Assembly: GCA_020697635.1 (NCBI GenBank)
Contig: JAEHCT010000014.1
Location: 1-13,908 of the forward strand
Reading direction: 5' to 3'
DNA: 13,908 nt
DNA from: Candidatus Bathyarchaeota archaeon
GTDB taxonomy: Archaea; Thermoproteota; Bathyarchaeia; TCS64
Made by a program: the position numbers and the translations under genes. This document shows, in pieces, positions 5,882 to 12,342 of the stretch; position 1 is the first letter of the stretch, and every line of letters starts with the position of its first letter. Under the pieces are notes generated by a model. The model ran no database searches. It worked only from the letters and a program-made list of their open reading frames with translations, and was not told the DNA's origin.

Positions 5882-7546
5882 ATGCCGGTCATAGAGGTAA
5901 ACCTTGAGGACTTCAGGGAGCTGCTGGGCAGGGAAGTCTCCATAGAGGAGCTTCAAGACAGGCTGCCCATGATGGGCACAAGCTGGGAGGGAGTCACGGA
6001 GGACGGATTCCATTTGGAGGTGTTCCCCAACAGGCCGGACCTCCTCAGCATCGAGGGACTGGTCAGGGCCTACGCCAACTGGACTGGGGCGAGAACCGGA
6101 CTGAGGAGATATCCCGTGGAGAAGTCCGACTACAAGGTCGTCGTCGATAAAAAAACCCAGGAGGTACGTCCCTGGTTCGTGACTGCCGTGGTTAAGAACG
6201 TCGAGTTCGACGACCCTCTGATCAGGAGCATCATCCAGATGCAGGAGAAGCTCCACGTCACCCACGGCAGGAGACGCAGGAAGGTGGCTATTGGGCTGCA
6301 CAGCCTGGAGCCCATCGAGTTCCCTGTAACCTACACCACCAAGCCGCCGGAGTTCAAGTTCAGGCCTCTCGGGGAGCGGTTCGAGAAGGACCTCACCTGG
6401 ATACTCGGTGAGATGAAGACGGGAAAGGAGTACGCGTGGACCGTGGAGGGCTTCAAGGAGTACCCCATGATCCTCGACAGGAAGGGCATGGTGCTTTCGA
6501 TGCCTCCCATCATCAACGGAGAGTACACGAGGATAGACGAGTTAACCACGGAGCTTTTCGTAGACGTGACGGGCACCGACCTCAAGGCCATCACCGAGGT
6601 GCTGAACGTCATCTGCGTGACGCTTGCTGACAGGGGGGCCGAGATACACGAGGTTCACAACCACTACCCGGACGGCAAGGTGCTCACCACGCCTAGTCTC
6701 GACCCGTGGGTGATGGAGTTAGACAACGACTACGTCAACCACACCCTGGGCTCCGAGTTTACGCCCAAGGAGTCGGCCCGCGAGCTTGAGAAGATGGGAC
6801 ACGGAACCGAGGTAAAAGGTAACGTCATCAAAGTCAAGATACCGAGCTACAGGGCCGACATTATGCACCCCATCGACCTAGTGGAGGACATCGCCATCGG
6901 CTACGACTACGACAACTTCGAGCCCGAGATACCGCCCATAAGCAGCGAGGCAGGCGAGGACCCCCTTGAGGTGTTCAGCAGGGGCCTACGTAACTTCCTG
7001 GTTGGCTTAGGGCTGCTGGAGGTGGTCACCTTCATGATGAGCAACAGGGACAAGCTCTTCCACAGGATGAGCCTCCCCGAGGAGCCTATATGCGAGACCG
7101 ATAACCCCAAAATGGAAGCCTACGACAGCCTCCGGAACAGGCTGCTGCCGGGCCTCATGGAGGTTCTGAGCACCAACAAGCATCACCAGTACCCCCAGAA
7201 CCTATACGAGGTCGACGACGTGGTGGTGATAGACCCGTCCACCGAGACAGGAGCCAGATCCAGACGCAGACTAGCCATAGCTCTATGCCACTCGAGCGCC
7301 AGCTTCAGCGAGATTAAGGCAACGATGAACACCATACTGGAGAACCTAGAGCTGCAGGCAGAGGTAGTGGAGGGAGGATGGGACTGCTTCATCGAGGGCA
7401 GGAGGTTCACCGCTGTGCTTGAAGGAAAACCTATCTGCTGGGCTGGAGAGGTAAAGCCCGAGGTGCTGGAGAGATGGGACCTAGAGATGCCCGTCGCAGC
7501 CCTGGAGATGGACGTGAACCTTCTATTCAAAGCCCATGTGGGCTAA
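5882..7546 (+). CDS. pheT: Phenylalanine--tRNA ligase beta subunit
   Basis: Structural, tRNA-binding and editing subunit of phenylalanyl-tRNA synthetase, 554 residues, the archaeal form without the bacterial N-terminal EMAP-like and C-terminal anticodon-binding extensions. Order of parts: B1-like start to about 75 with FPNRPDLLSIEGLVRA; the B3/4 editing domain at about 80-260, which in the family clears Tyr-tRNA-Phe; the B5 domain at about 270-345, including PSYRADIMHPIDLVEDIAIGY; then the degenerate class II synthetase-like core to the C terminus (SLRNRLLPGLMEVL, YEVDDVVVID, AGEVKPEVLERW). It follows pheS by six bases with a clear ribosome binding site. Its last 20 bases overlap the 3' end of the convergent GrpB-family gene, and the TAA sits at the edge of a 14-base hairpin. 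Complete, with no sign of disruption. Confidence 0.95.
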   Translation: MPVIEVNLEDFRELLGREVSIEELQDRLPMMGTSWEGVTEDGFHLEVFPNRPDLLSIEGLVRAYANWTGARTGLRRYPVEKSDYKVVVDKKTQEVRPWFVTAVVKNVEFDDPLIRSIIQMQEKLHVTHGRRRRKVAIGLHSLEPIEFPVTYTTKPPEFKFRPLGERFEKDLTWILGEMKTGKEYAWTVEGFKEYPMILDRKGMVLSMPPIINGEYTRIDELTTELFVDVTGTDLKAITEVLNVICVTLADRGAEIHEVHNHYPDGKVLTTPSLDPWVMELDNDYVNHTLGSEFTPKESARELEKMGHGTEVKGNVIKVKIPSYRADIMHPIDLVEDIAIGYDYDNFEPEIPPISSEAGEDPLEVFSRGLRNFLVGLGLLEVVTFMMSNRDKLFHRMSLPEEPICETDNPKMEAYDSLRNRLLPGLMEVLSTNKHHQYPQNLYEVDDVVVIDPSTETGARSRRRLAIALCHSSASFSEIKATMNTILENLELQAEVVEGGWDCFIEGRRFTAVLEGKPICWAGEVKPEVLERWDLEMPVAALEMDVNLLFKAHVG

Positions 7547-8060
7547 CAACTTCTTTCATTGCCTTCTCTAGAACCCTGTTAACGAACTCTGTCTTAGACT
7601 CGGTGTAGACTTCCCGCATGTCAGCGTACTTCTCAGCGAGACGTTTTTTCAGCGCATAGTATTCCCTGGCTGTCTCCTGGTGAGCCCTGAGATAGTCCCT
7701 GAACATTATGTGTCTCATCCAGAAACCGCTGCCATGCTTCACGAGGTGAAGGTGAACCCCCGGGCTGTGGGGCCCCTTCCCGAGACAATAATACCAGTCA
7801 TCATCCGTAGGCTCGGGGGTCACGTCGTCGTACCCTATCGCTGCGAGCGCTGGGAGACAGCGATCTGCAGTCTTCTGGCTGTCCAACCCAGCTATTATGT
7901 CGATTATCGGCTTCGCGGCTAGGCCGGGCACAGACGTGCTGCCAAAATGCTCTATGGATTTGACGTGCTCGCCGACTGCGTCCAGGATGAGCCCCTTCTC
8001 TTCCTCGTAGAAACGCGGCCACTCGGGGTCGTACTCGACGACGATTATCCGGCCCGGCAT
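7527..8060 (-). CDS. GrpB/UPF0157 family nucleotidyltransferase-like protein
   Basis: A 177-residue member of the GrpB family, which shares the nucleotidyltransferase (pol-beta-like) fold. The signature runs from H38 to I55 as HFGSTSVPGLAAKPIIDI. The N-terminal VEYDPEWPRFYEEEK is the family's usual lead-in, and the histidine pair VHLHLV (H103, H105) comes in the second half, followed by FRDYLRAHQETAREYYALK, also typical. Cellular function of the family is poorly known; CoaE-GrpB fusions in bacteria hint at coenzyme A or nucleotide chemistry, but that is not evidence here. The family is patchy in archaea, so transfer from bacteria is possible. Start ATG 8060 lies about 30 bases from a TATA element shared with the divergent transporter. 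The 3' end overlaps pheT by 20 bases tail to tail. Confidence 0.88.
   Translation of the reverse strand: MPGRIIVVEYDPEWPRFYEEEKGLILDAVGEHVKSIEHFGSTSVPGLAAKPIIDIIAGLDSQKTADRCLPALAAIGYDDVTPEPTDDDWYYCLGKGPHSPGVHLHLVKHGSGFWMRHIMFRDYLRAHQETAREYYALKKRLAEKYADMREVYTESKTEFVNRVLEKAMKEVVSPHGL
7531..7544. terminator. Hairpin in the pheT/GrpB convergent overlap
   Basis: AGCCC-ATGT-GGGCT is a five-pair GC-rich stem with a four-base loop inside the 20-base overlap of the two coding ends. It covers the first base of the pheT stop. Being symmetric, it could act on transcripts from either side. No long T run follows on either strand. Confidence 0.35.
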
Positions 8061-8090
8061 TTTCTATCCTAGACACTCATCCTCAACATA

Positions 8091-8098
8091 TTATATAA
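8091..8098. promoter_or_regulatory. Shared TATA element, GrpB and EamA genes
   Basis: TTATATAA is a perfect palindrome. It lies 23-30 bases before ATG 8121, giving a leaderless transporter transcript. On the other strand it lies 31-38 bases before ATG 8060, giving a leader of about five to ten bases. No second good TATA box is seen in the 60-base spacer. Confidence 0.65.
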
Positions 8099-8120
8099 CA
8101 AGTTAACCATTACCCGAACC

Positions 8121-8996
8121 ATGGAGGACAGCCCCCGTTTCCCGCCCAACTTGGCGCTGCTCATAAGCATCATAGCGGTCTCGACGGCCTCGATACTGAT
8201 AAGGATGAGCAACGGGCCTCCACTGGCCATAGCCACTTACAGGATGCTTTTCTCGACCCTCCTCCTACTGCCTTTCTTCGTGTACTTCGGCGGGTTGGAT
8301 AAAACGCGGAGGATGGGCTTTAGGGGCTTAGCCAGTTTAATGGGTATAGGGGTGGTGCTGTCGATCCACTTCGCCTCATGGATAACTAGCCTCAGCTTCA
8401 CGACTGTCGCCAGCAGCGCCATATTCGTCCACATCGACCCCATATTCGTGGCGATAGTCAGCCACTTCTTCCTCAAGGAGAGGGTAACTAGAAGAATGGT
8501 TGCAGGCATAGTCGTCGCCTTCATCGGGACCACCATAATAGCGGTGGGCGACGCGGGCATCGGGGAGCTCAACCTCTACGGCGACTTCCTGGCCTTGATA
8601 GGCGGCGTGATGCTCGGCATCTACATCCTCGGCGGGAGGGTCGTGAGGAGGAACCTTGACCTTATCTCATACGTCACGCCTGTGTACGCCACAGCCTCCC
8701 TCGTATTAGTGCTGATGTCTCTGCTTAGCGGTACACCTCTTACAGGCTACGCTGTGAACGAGTACGTCCTGTTCTTCGCGATCGCCTTGGTCCCCATGAT
8801 CTTCGGCCACACAGTCTATAACTGGGCCCTGAGGTACATCTCGGCGCCCCTCGTCTCAATGAGCCTCCTCGGCGAACCTGTGGGCGCCTCCATCCTGGCT
8901 CTTCTGTTTCTGAACGAGGTGCCCAGCCTCATAGTCCTGCTGGGCGGCATGGTGACGCTGACGGGGATACTGATGTGTGCCTATAGGTCGGAGTAA
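8121..8996 (+). CDS. EamA/DMT-family membrane transporter
   Basis: A 291-residue inner-membrane permease of the drug/metabolite transporter superfamily, with about ten hydrophobic segments arranged as two EamA repeats of five. The first repeat covers roughly residues 10-140, including the IDPIFVAIVSHFFLKERVTRRMVAGIV type of helix-4/5 block. The second covers roughly 150-288, with PLVSMSLLGEPVGASILALLFLNE as the equivalent block. The repeated 'EP...A.....L.E' pattern is the family hallmark. Members export or import amino acids, nucleotide sugars and other small solutes; substrate cannot be assigned. ATG 8121 is at the expected leaderless distance from TATA 8091-8098. The gene is probably monocistronic: a T-rich stretch and a separate leader region follow before the antiporter. 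Confidence 0.88.
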   Translation: MEDSPRFPPNLALLISIIAVSTASILIRMSNGPPLAIATYRMLFSTLLLLPFFVYFGGLDKTRRMGFRGLASLMGIGVVLSIHFASWITSLSFTTVASSAIFVHIDPIFVAIVSHFFLKERVTRRMVAGIVVAFIGTTIIAVGDAGIGELNLYGDFLALIGGVMLGIYILGGRVVRRNLDLISYVTPVYATASLVLVLMSLLSGTPLTGYAVNEYVLFFAIALVPMIFGHTVYNWALRYISAPLVSMSLLGEPVGASILALLFLNEVPSLIVLLGGMVTLTGILMCAYRSE

Positions 8997-9012
8997 ACCG
9001 CCGAAAAACGCA

Positions 9013-9029
9013 TATTTATCTATATTTAG
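9013..9029 (+). terminator. AT-rich end after EamA, or an early promoter
   Basis: TATTTATCTATATTTAG begins 16 bases after the transporter stop. It has the T clusters of an archaeal terminator, but it also fits a TATA box for a transcript starting near 9045. The sequence alone does not separate the two. Confidence 0.35.
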
Positions 9030-9040
9030 TCATTAATGTT

Positions 9041-9069
9041 AGGGGGATTATGGTTCCTCCCCAGAACCT
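9041..9069 (+). other. Two mutually exclusive hairpins in the antiporter leader
   Basis: GGTTC (9052-9056) can pair with GAACC (9064-9068) around a seven-base loop. The upstream GGGG (9042-9045) can instead pair with CCCC (9059-9062). The two overlap, so only one can form at a time. This may be chance, or an RNA switch in a long leader; it matches no riboswitch class I know. Confidence 0.2.
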
Positions 9070-9087
9070 TTAAAGACTCATCGGCCG

Positions 9088-9097
9088 GGTTTAAACC
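9088..9097 (+). promoter_or_regulatory. Palindromic TATA-like box ahead of the antiporter
   Basis: GGTTTAAACC is a perfect ten-base palindrome with a TTTAAA core. As a TATA box it would start transcription near 9118-9122, leaving about 20 bases before TTG 9142. CTTTAAAG at 9069-9075 or so is a second candidate. A repressor operator is also possible. Confidence 0.35.
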
Positions 9098-9141
9098 AAC
9101 GACCAGACAGTTAACCATATCCGTTTAATGTGTGAACCCTG

Positions 9142-10395
9142 TTGGACGCCAACGTTGTCGTGATCCTCATCTCTCTGGCCCTGTTCCTCGCATATGTCAG
9201 TGGTATAATTTACATGTTCACGGGAGTGCCTGACACCGTCTGGCTCATAGTCTTCGGGTATGTGTTCGGGCCGGCCCTGAATCTGTTTAACCCGGCGGCC
9301 TTTAGGCCCTCGACGCCGCTCCTCGTCGTCATGGCCCTGAACCTGCTGATGTTCGAGGCCGGCCTGAACGTGGACTTCAAGACTTTCAAGGAAACCATGA
9401 TCAAGTCAAGCTACCTTGGGGTGACTACCTTCACTCTAACCACCCTAGGGGTAGGCTACCTGCTGCACTACTCCGTGCCGTATGTGTTCACGCTTTCTGA
9501 GGCTCTGTTCTTCGGAGCCATGATAGCGGGGACGAGCGCCTCGACGGTCCTAGGTATAATCGGGAGCATCCAGCGGAGAAGGAAGGAGATCGGTGAGACT
9601 AGGAAGCTCCTCGTGCTGGAGTCCATCGTCACGGATAGCCTCAGCATCGTGACCGCGATGACGCTTCTCAGGTTCATCCAGACGCCCGGCATACCCCTCA
9701 ACGAGGCAGTCAAGGACATCGTCTACGTTTTCACGGTGTCCGTCCTCATAGGCTTCGGGACCGGCGTCTTATGGGTCCAGCTCCTCAACCTGATCCGTAA
9801 CAGACCATTCAACTACATAATGACCCTCGCCGTGCTCTTCATCTCCTATATCCTGAGCGAGAACGTGGGAGGCCCAGGGGCCGGGGCGATGGCCGCCCTC
9901 TCCTTCGGCGTCACGTTGACCAACTACCCGTTGCTTGCCAGGAGGTTCAAACTCAGGGAGAACGTCAGGGTGGAACGGAGGAGGCTCCGCTCCTTCCACG
10001 AGGAGATCACCTTCCTCGTAAAGTCGTTCCTCTTCATATTCGTGGGCCTCGAGGTGCAGCTATCAGCGGAGTACCTACTCATAGGACTCGCGTTGTCAGC
10101 CACAATCGGCTTGATAAGAATCCTGTCCGTCAACGTTGTGGGTGGATTCATCGAGCTGACAGACGACGAGGCAGCCACCTCCAGGCTCGTGTTCAGCAAC
10201 GGACTCACCGCCCTGGTAATATCACAGCTGCCGTTGATGGTGGACACATCTGGCGGCTCCTTCATGAGTTCAGGGATATACGTGGACCTGGCCGTCCCCA
10301 TCGTCATCGCATCCTCCCTCTTTGGATCTCTAGTCGGCCCGCGCATCATTAGACACGGCATGGCGCCGGAGCCTGAGCAGGAGAAACCTGTCTAG
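9142..10395 (+). CDS. Cation/proton antiporter, CPA family
   Basis: A 417-residue polytopic membrane protein with about 12 hydrophobic segments, of the monovalent cation:proton antiporter (Na+/H+ exchanger) type. Family landmarks are FEAGLNVDFKTFK at 71-83, the unwound-helix region GAMIAGTSASTVLG at 125-138, and ion-site helix LESIVTDSLSIV at 159-170. D165 is the expected ion-binding carboxylate; in CPA1 proteins the preceding residue is Asn (ND) and in CPA2 proteins Asp (DD), while here it is T164. E160 matches the conserved Glu of the CPA1 'E(S)..ND' helix. The likely role is Na+ or K+ exchange for H+ in pH and salt homeostasis. There is no C-terminal TrkA-N/RCK domain; the protein ends in a short tail, EPEQEKPV. 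Start is TTG 9142: an in-frame TGA at 9133-9135 excludes earlier ones, and MDANVVVIL places the first helix correctly. Confidence 0.88.
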   Translation: MDANVVVILISLALFLAYVSGIIYMFTGVPDTVWLIVFGYVFGPALNLFNPAAFRPSTPLLVVMALNLLMFEAGLNVDFKTFKETMIKSSYLGVTTFTLTTLGVGYLLHYSVPYVFTLSEALFFGAMIAGTSASTVLGIIGSIQRRRKEIGETRKLLVLESIVTDSLSIVTAMTLLRFIQTPGIPLNEAVKDIVYVFTVSVLIGFGTGVLWVQLLNLIRNRPFNYIMTLAVLFISYILSENVGGPGAGAMAALSFGVTLTNYPLLARRFKLRENVRVERRRLRSFHEEITFLVKSFLFIFVGLEVQLSAEYLLIGLALSATIGLIRILSVNVVGGFIELTDDEAATSRLVFSNGLTALVISQLPLMVDTSGGSFMSSGIYVDLAVPIVIASSLFGSLVGPRIIRHGMAPEPEQEKPV

Positions 10396-10486
10396 TAAAC
10401 CTAAATCCAAGTTACTCTCATGTCCTCCATGTCAGCTGGAACTACATTCTGGATAGGTAATATGACGACTATGTTATGGGGTTGAT

Positions 10487-10508
10487 GCTGGAGAGCTAGT
10501 TCTCCAGC
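10487..10508 (-). terminator. Perfect hairpin over the stop of the deacylase gene
   Basis: GCTGGAGA (10487-10494) and TCTCCAGC (10501-10508) form an eight-pair perfect stem with a six-base loop that contains the minus-strand TAG (10498-10496). It is the strongest hairpin noticed in the window. It probably marks or protects the mRNA 3' end, though no T run follows on the minus strand. Confidence 0.5.
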
Positions 10509-11518
10509 CACTCGATGATCTCTGGGACGCTCACGAGACGCTCCCCCGGGTGGACCACGGGGTTTTCCCGTATCGTGAAAACGTAGCCCGTCTGAGGCGA
10601 CTTTACCTTCTCTAGGGTCTCGAAAGACCGGGGGCTGTAGATGAAGCCGACCTCGTCGCCTTCCTTAACGGTGTCCCCGAGGCTCACGGTGGGTATGAAG
10701 ACGCCTCCTTTGTCGCAGTGGGAGACGTATACTTTTGGGTCGGCTCTCCACTTGAGCTTGACCTGCCTCTTTGGTAGTTCGGCGTCTCCGTTGATAATCC
10801 CCAAGTCCTTCATGATGTTCTTCACGCCGCGGTAAGCTATATTTACTGCCTCCTCGTCGAAGTGGGCGTGGCCGCCGAGCTCAGGGACTATCGCCGGGAC
10901 CCCGTTGTCCACGCAGGACGCCCTCAGGGTCCTCCGCCCGCCGTATGCCTCGGTCTCTACGTATAGTACGGGTGCCCCGAAGAGCCTAGCCATCTCCTCG
11001 GAGCGCCGAGCGGTCTCGCTGGGTGCCTTCTCGGAGACCCCGTCGGCCTCGTAGAATACCCACACCGGGCAGTACCTGCTCGCTGTGTGCAGGTCCACCA
11101 CCTCGTCTGCGTGGCTAACGAGCTCGGTCCATATCTTGTGCGCCATTCGCTCGGTGAGGCTTCCTTCTGGGTCTCCAGGCCATATCCGGTTCATCCCACC
11201 CGGCTTGGGGTCGAACATGGTCGCCCTCGACTTCTCCCTGAAAGCCAGCGGGTTGGGGAGACAGTAGATCAGTGTGCCGCTCATCTTACCGGGGTCCAGC
11301 TCGTTTATGAGCCGCCTCAACGCGTCCAGGCCCATTATTTCCGAGCCGTGCTGCGCCACCTGGACGTAGAGAGTCTTCCCAAGCTTTTTCCCATGAAGCA
11401 CCATGAAAGGTATCTCCAGTGACTGCCCGTCCGCCCAGAAGTTGGGGATGGTTAACACGCTTCGAGCTTTCTCGCCGGGCCTCACCGTCAGCCCAGCCAC
11501 CTTTACTGGCTCGCTCAT
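10496..11518 (-). CDS. Succinylglutamate desuccinylase/aspartoacylase-family metalloenzyme (M14-like)
   Basis: A 340-residue zinc enzyme of the AstE/aspartoacylase branch of the carboxypeptidase (M14) fold. Zinc ligands are H57 and E60 in QHGSE and H144 in DLHTA; the catalytic Glu is probably E213 in VPELGGHAH. The substrate-side block NPLAFREKSR (89-98) and MNRIWPG (109-115) matches the 'NP.A.....R ... NR.FPG' pattern, though the Asp usually ahead of Leu-Asn-Arg is Gly here. The last 80 residues form a beta-rich, lipoyl-like domain (SLGDTVKEGDEVGFIYSP, SPQTGYVFTIRENPVVHPGERL) seen in many prokaryotic members. It presumably removes an acyl group from an N-acyl amino acid, or an amide; the substrate is unknown and the family is often over-annotated. 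ATG 11518 gives MSEPVKVAGL. The upstream promoter is weak by eye (an AATAATT at 11533-11539 is too close). Confidence 0.85.
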   Translation of the reverse strand: MSEPVKVAGLTVRPGEKARSVLTIPNFWADGQSLEIPFMVLHGKKLGKTLYVQVAQHGSEIMGLDALRRLINELDPGKMSGTLIYCLPNPLAFREKSRATMFDPKPGGMNRIWPGDPEGSLTERMAHKIWTELVSHADEVVDLHTASRYCPVWVFYEADGVSEKAPSETARRSEEMARLFGAPVLYVETEAYGGRRTLRASCVDNGVPAIVPELGGHAHFDEEAVNIAYRGVKNIMKDLGIINGDAELPKRQVKLKWRADPKVYVSHCDKGGVFIPTVSLGDTVKEGDEVGFIYSPRSFETLEKVKSPQTGYVFTIRENPVVHPGERLVSVPEIIEWLEN

Positions 11519-11560
11519 ATCGAATCGTTGAGAATTATTCCTTACCGTATTAGAGTTTTC

Positions 11561-12064
11561 TCAGATGGGTCGCCAGTGGATGCTCTTCGACGTGGTGTAC
11601 TTCTGTTTAACCGGGAACCCAATGCCTATGCCGATGATCTCTGGGACGACGTGGTTCCTGAATCGGTCGCTGGGCTGCCCTGAGATGATCCCCCGACAAT
11701 CCGGGTCCATGTACAGGTAATATTTTTTCCCGTTGAAGTTTATGGAGGCGTTATCGCCTCGCTTGTACACCGGCTTGTTATGTATCCTGAATGGGAAGAG
11801 TCTGCAGGCAGTGGGCTTCGTGCCCTGCAGCGTGCATATCCAGCGATCCATGAGGGGCTTCTGGAAGACGCAGCGGCCGTTGCTCTGGTTCTTGAGGTAA
11901 GCCTTGCCCATCCCGTACTCCAGCACGCTTGGGCCGTAGACGGCGTTGACCTTGACCATCTCGTCCATCTTGAGGGGCACACGGTACCCTAGGCAGCAGT
12001 TGCCGCAGGCCCTGCACGCCCAGCTATGCACCTCTGTCCACGGGATTAGTGAACTGCCCCTCAT
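11561..12064 (-). CDS. YkgJ-family cysteine-cluster protein
   Basis: A 167-residue protein of the YkgJ/UPF0153 type, thought to bind zinc or an iron-sulfur cluster through conserved cysteines. Visible are CRACGNCC (C17, C20, C23, C24), C65 in GRCVF, C77 in WICTLQ, C87 in KPTACRLFPF, and C123 in DPDCRG. The spacing CxxCxxCC...C...C...KPxxCRxFPF is the family signature and supports one or two metal sites. The function of the family is unknown; some relatives lie beside flagellar or maturation genes, which is not the case here. ATG 12064 (MRGSSLIPW) lies 29-39 bases from a minus-strand ACATATTTAGG box. A perfect ACGGT/ACCGT inverted repeat sits just upstream of the start. It is followed by the deacylase gene after about 40 bases on the same strand. 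Confidence 0.82.
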   Translation of the reverse strand: MRGSSLIPWTEVHSWACRACGNCCLGYRVPLKMDEMVKVNAVYGPSVLEYGMGKAYLKNQSNGRCVFQKPLMDRWICTLQGTKPTACRLFPFRIHNKPVYKRGDNASINFNGKKYYLYMDPDCRGIISGQPSDRFRNHVVPEIIGIGIGFPVKQKYTTSKSIHWRPI

Positions 12065-12065
12065 G

Positions 12066-12079
12066 ACGGTCGCTACCGT
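12066..12079 (-). promoter_or_regulatory. Inverted repeat at the YkgJ gene start
   Basis: ACGGT-CGCT-ACCGT begins two bases upstream of the ATG. It falls where transcription would start from the TATA box at 12093-12103. It could be a small operator or an mRNA hairpin, but a five-pair stem may be chance. Confidence 0.25.
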
Positions 12080-12092
12080 AAAGGTATGGACG

Positions 12093-12103
12093 CCTAAATA
12101 TGT
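12093..12103 (-). promoter_or_regulatory. TATA box of the YkgJ gene
   Basis: The minus strand reads ACATATTTAGG, 29-39 bases ahead of ATG 12064. It predicts a leader of roughly ten bases. Confidence 0.5.
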
Positions 12104-12122
12104 AACGCATCAACTAGAAACC

Positions 12123-12142
12123 GAACCATGTAACTACGGTTC
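12123..12142 (-). terminator. Hairpin at the stop of the 52-residue gene
   Basis: GAACC (12123-12127) and GGTTC (12138-12142) pair around a ten-base loop; the stem includes two bases of the TGA stop. The stem is weak and scored low. Confidence 0.2.
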
Positions 12143-12299
12143 AGCTTTTCTTCTTTTTCTCGGCCTCCTCGAGGCCGTAGAGCAGCGGGTAGATGTCGTA
12201 GTGCTGCTTGATCAACTTGTACGTGAATCGTCCGAACCAGTAGAAGACGCCGAGGGAGAACACGATGATGACGATGCTCATTATGTCGATCATGTCCAT
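12141..12299 (-). CDS. Small membrane protein, 52 residues, function unknown
   Basis: The reading starts MDMIDIMSIVIIVFSLGVFY: a hydrophobic helix at about residues 5-23, then an aromatic and basic juxtamembrane part (WFGRFTYKLIKQHYDIYPLL) and a highly charged end (EEAEKKKKS). The helix followed by positive charges predicts N terminus outside and C terminus in the cytoplasm. I do not recognise a family. Support for coding: a clean hydrophobic-amphipathic-charged layout, codon use with G or C at most third positions like the neighbours, and a promoter-like GTTATTTACC 29-38 bases ahead of ATG 12299. It lies between the acetyltransferase and YkgJ genes on the same strand and fills a gap that would otherwise be about 280 bases. 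Being under 60 residues, it is easily missed. Confidence 0.65.
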   Translation of the reverse strand: MDMIDIMSIVIIVFSLGVFYWFGRFTYKLIKQHYDIYPLLYGLEEAEKKKKS

Positions 12300-12327
12300 C
12301 TATGGTCGCTACAAGCTGGGGTGGGGC

Positions 12328-12337
12328 GGTAAATAAC
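12328..12337 (-). promoter_or_regulatory. Promoter of the 52-residue membrane protein
   Basis: The minus-strand GTTATTTACC is centred about 33 bases ahead of ATG 12299, just past the acetyltransferase stop. It suggests the small gene is transcribed separately with a short leader. Confidence 0.4.
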
Positions 12338-12342
12338 GATTC

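Noticed and set aside
5690..6301. 203-residue minus-strand reading across pheS/pheT
   Set aside because: Antisense shadow produced by GC-rich codon bias; both synthetase genes are certain.
8997..9141. tRNA gene in the intergenic spacer
   Set aside because: GGTTC/GAACC looks like a T-arm fragment, but there is no acceptor stem, D-arm or anticodon arm around it.
11946..12332. 128-residue plus-strand reading across the YkgJ and 52-residue genes
   Set aside because: Acid-, Val- and His-rich antisense reading; the minus-strand genes explain the region better.
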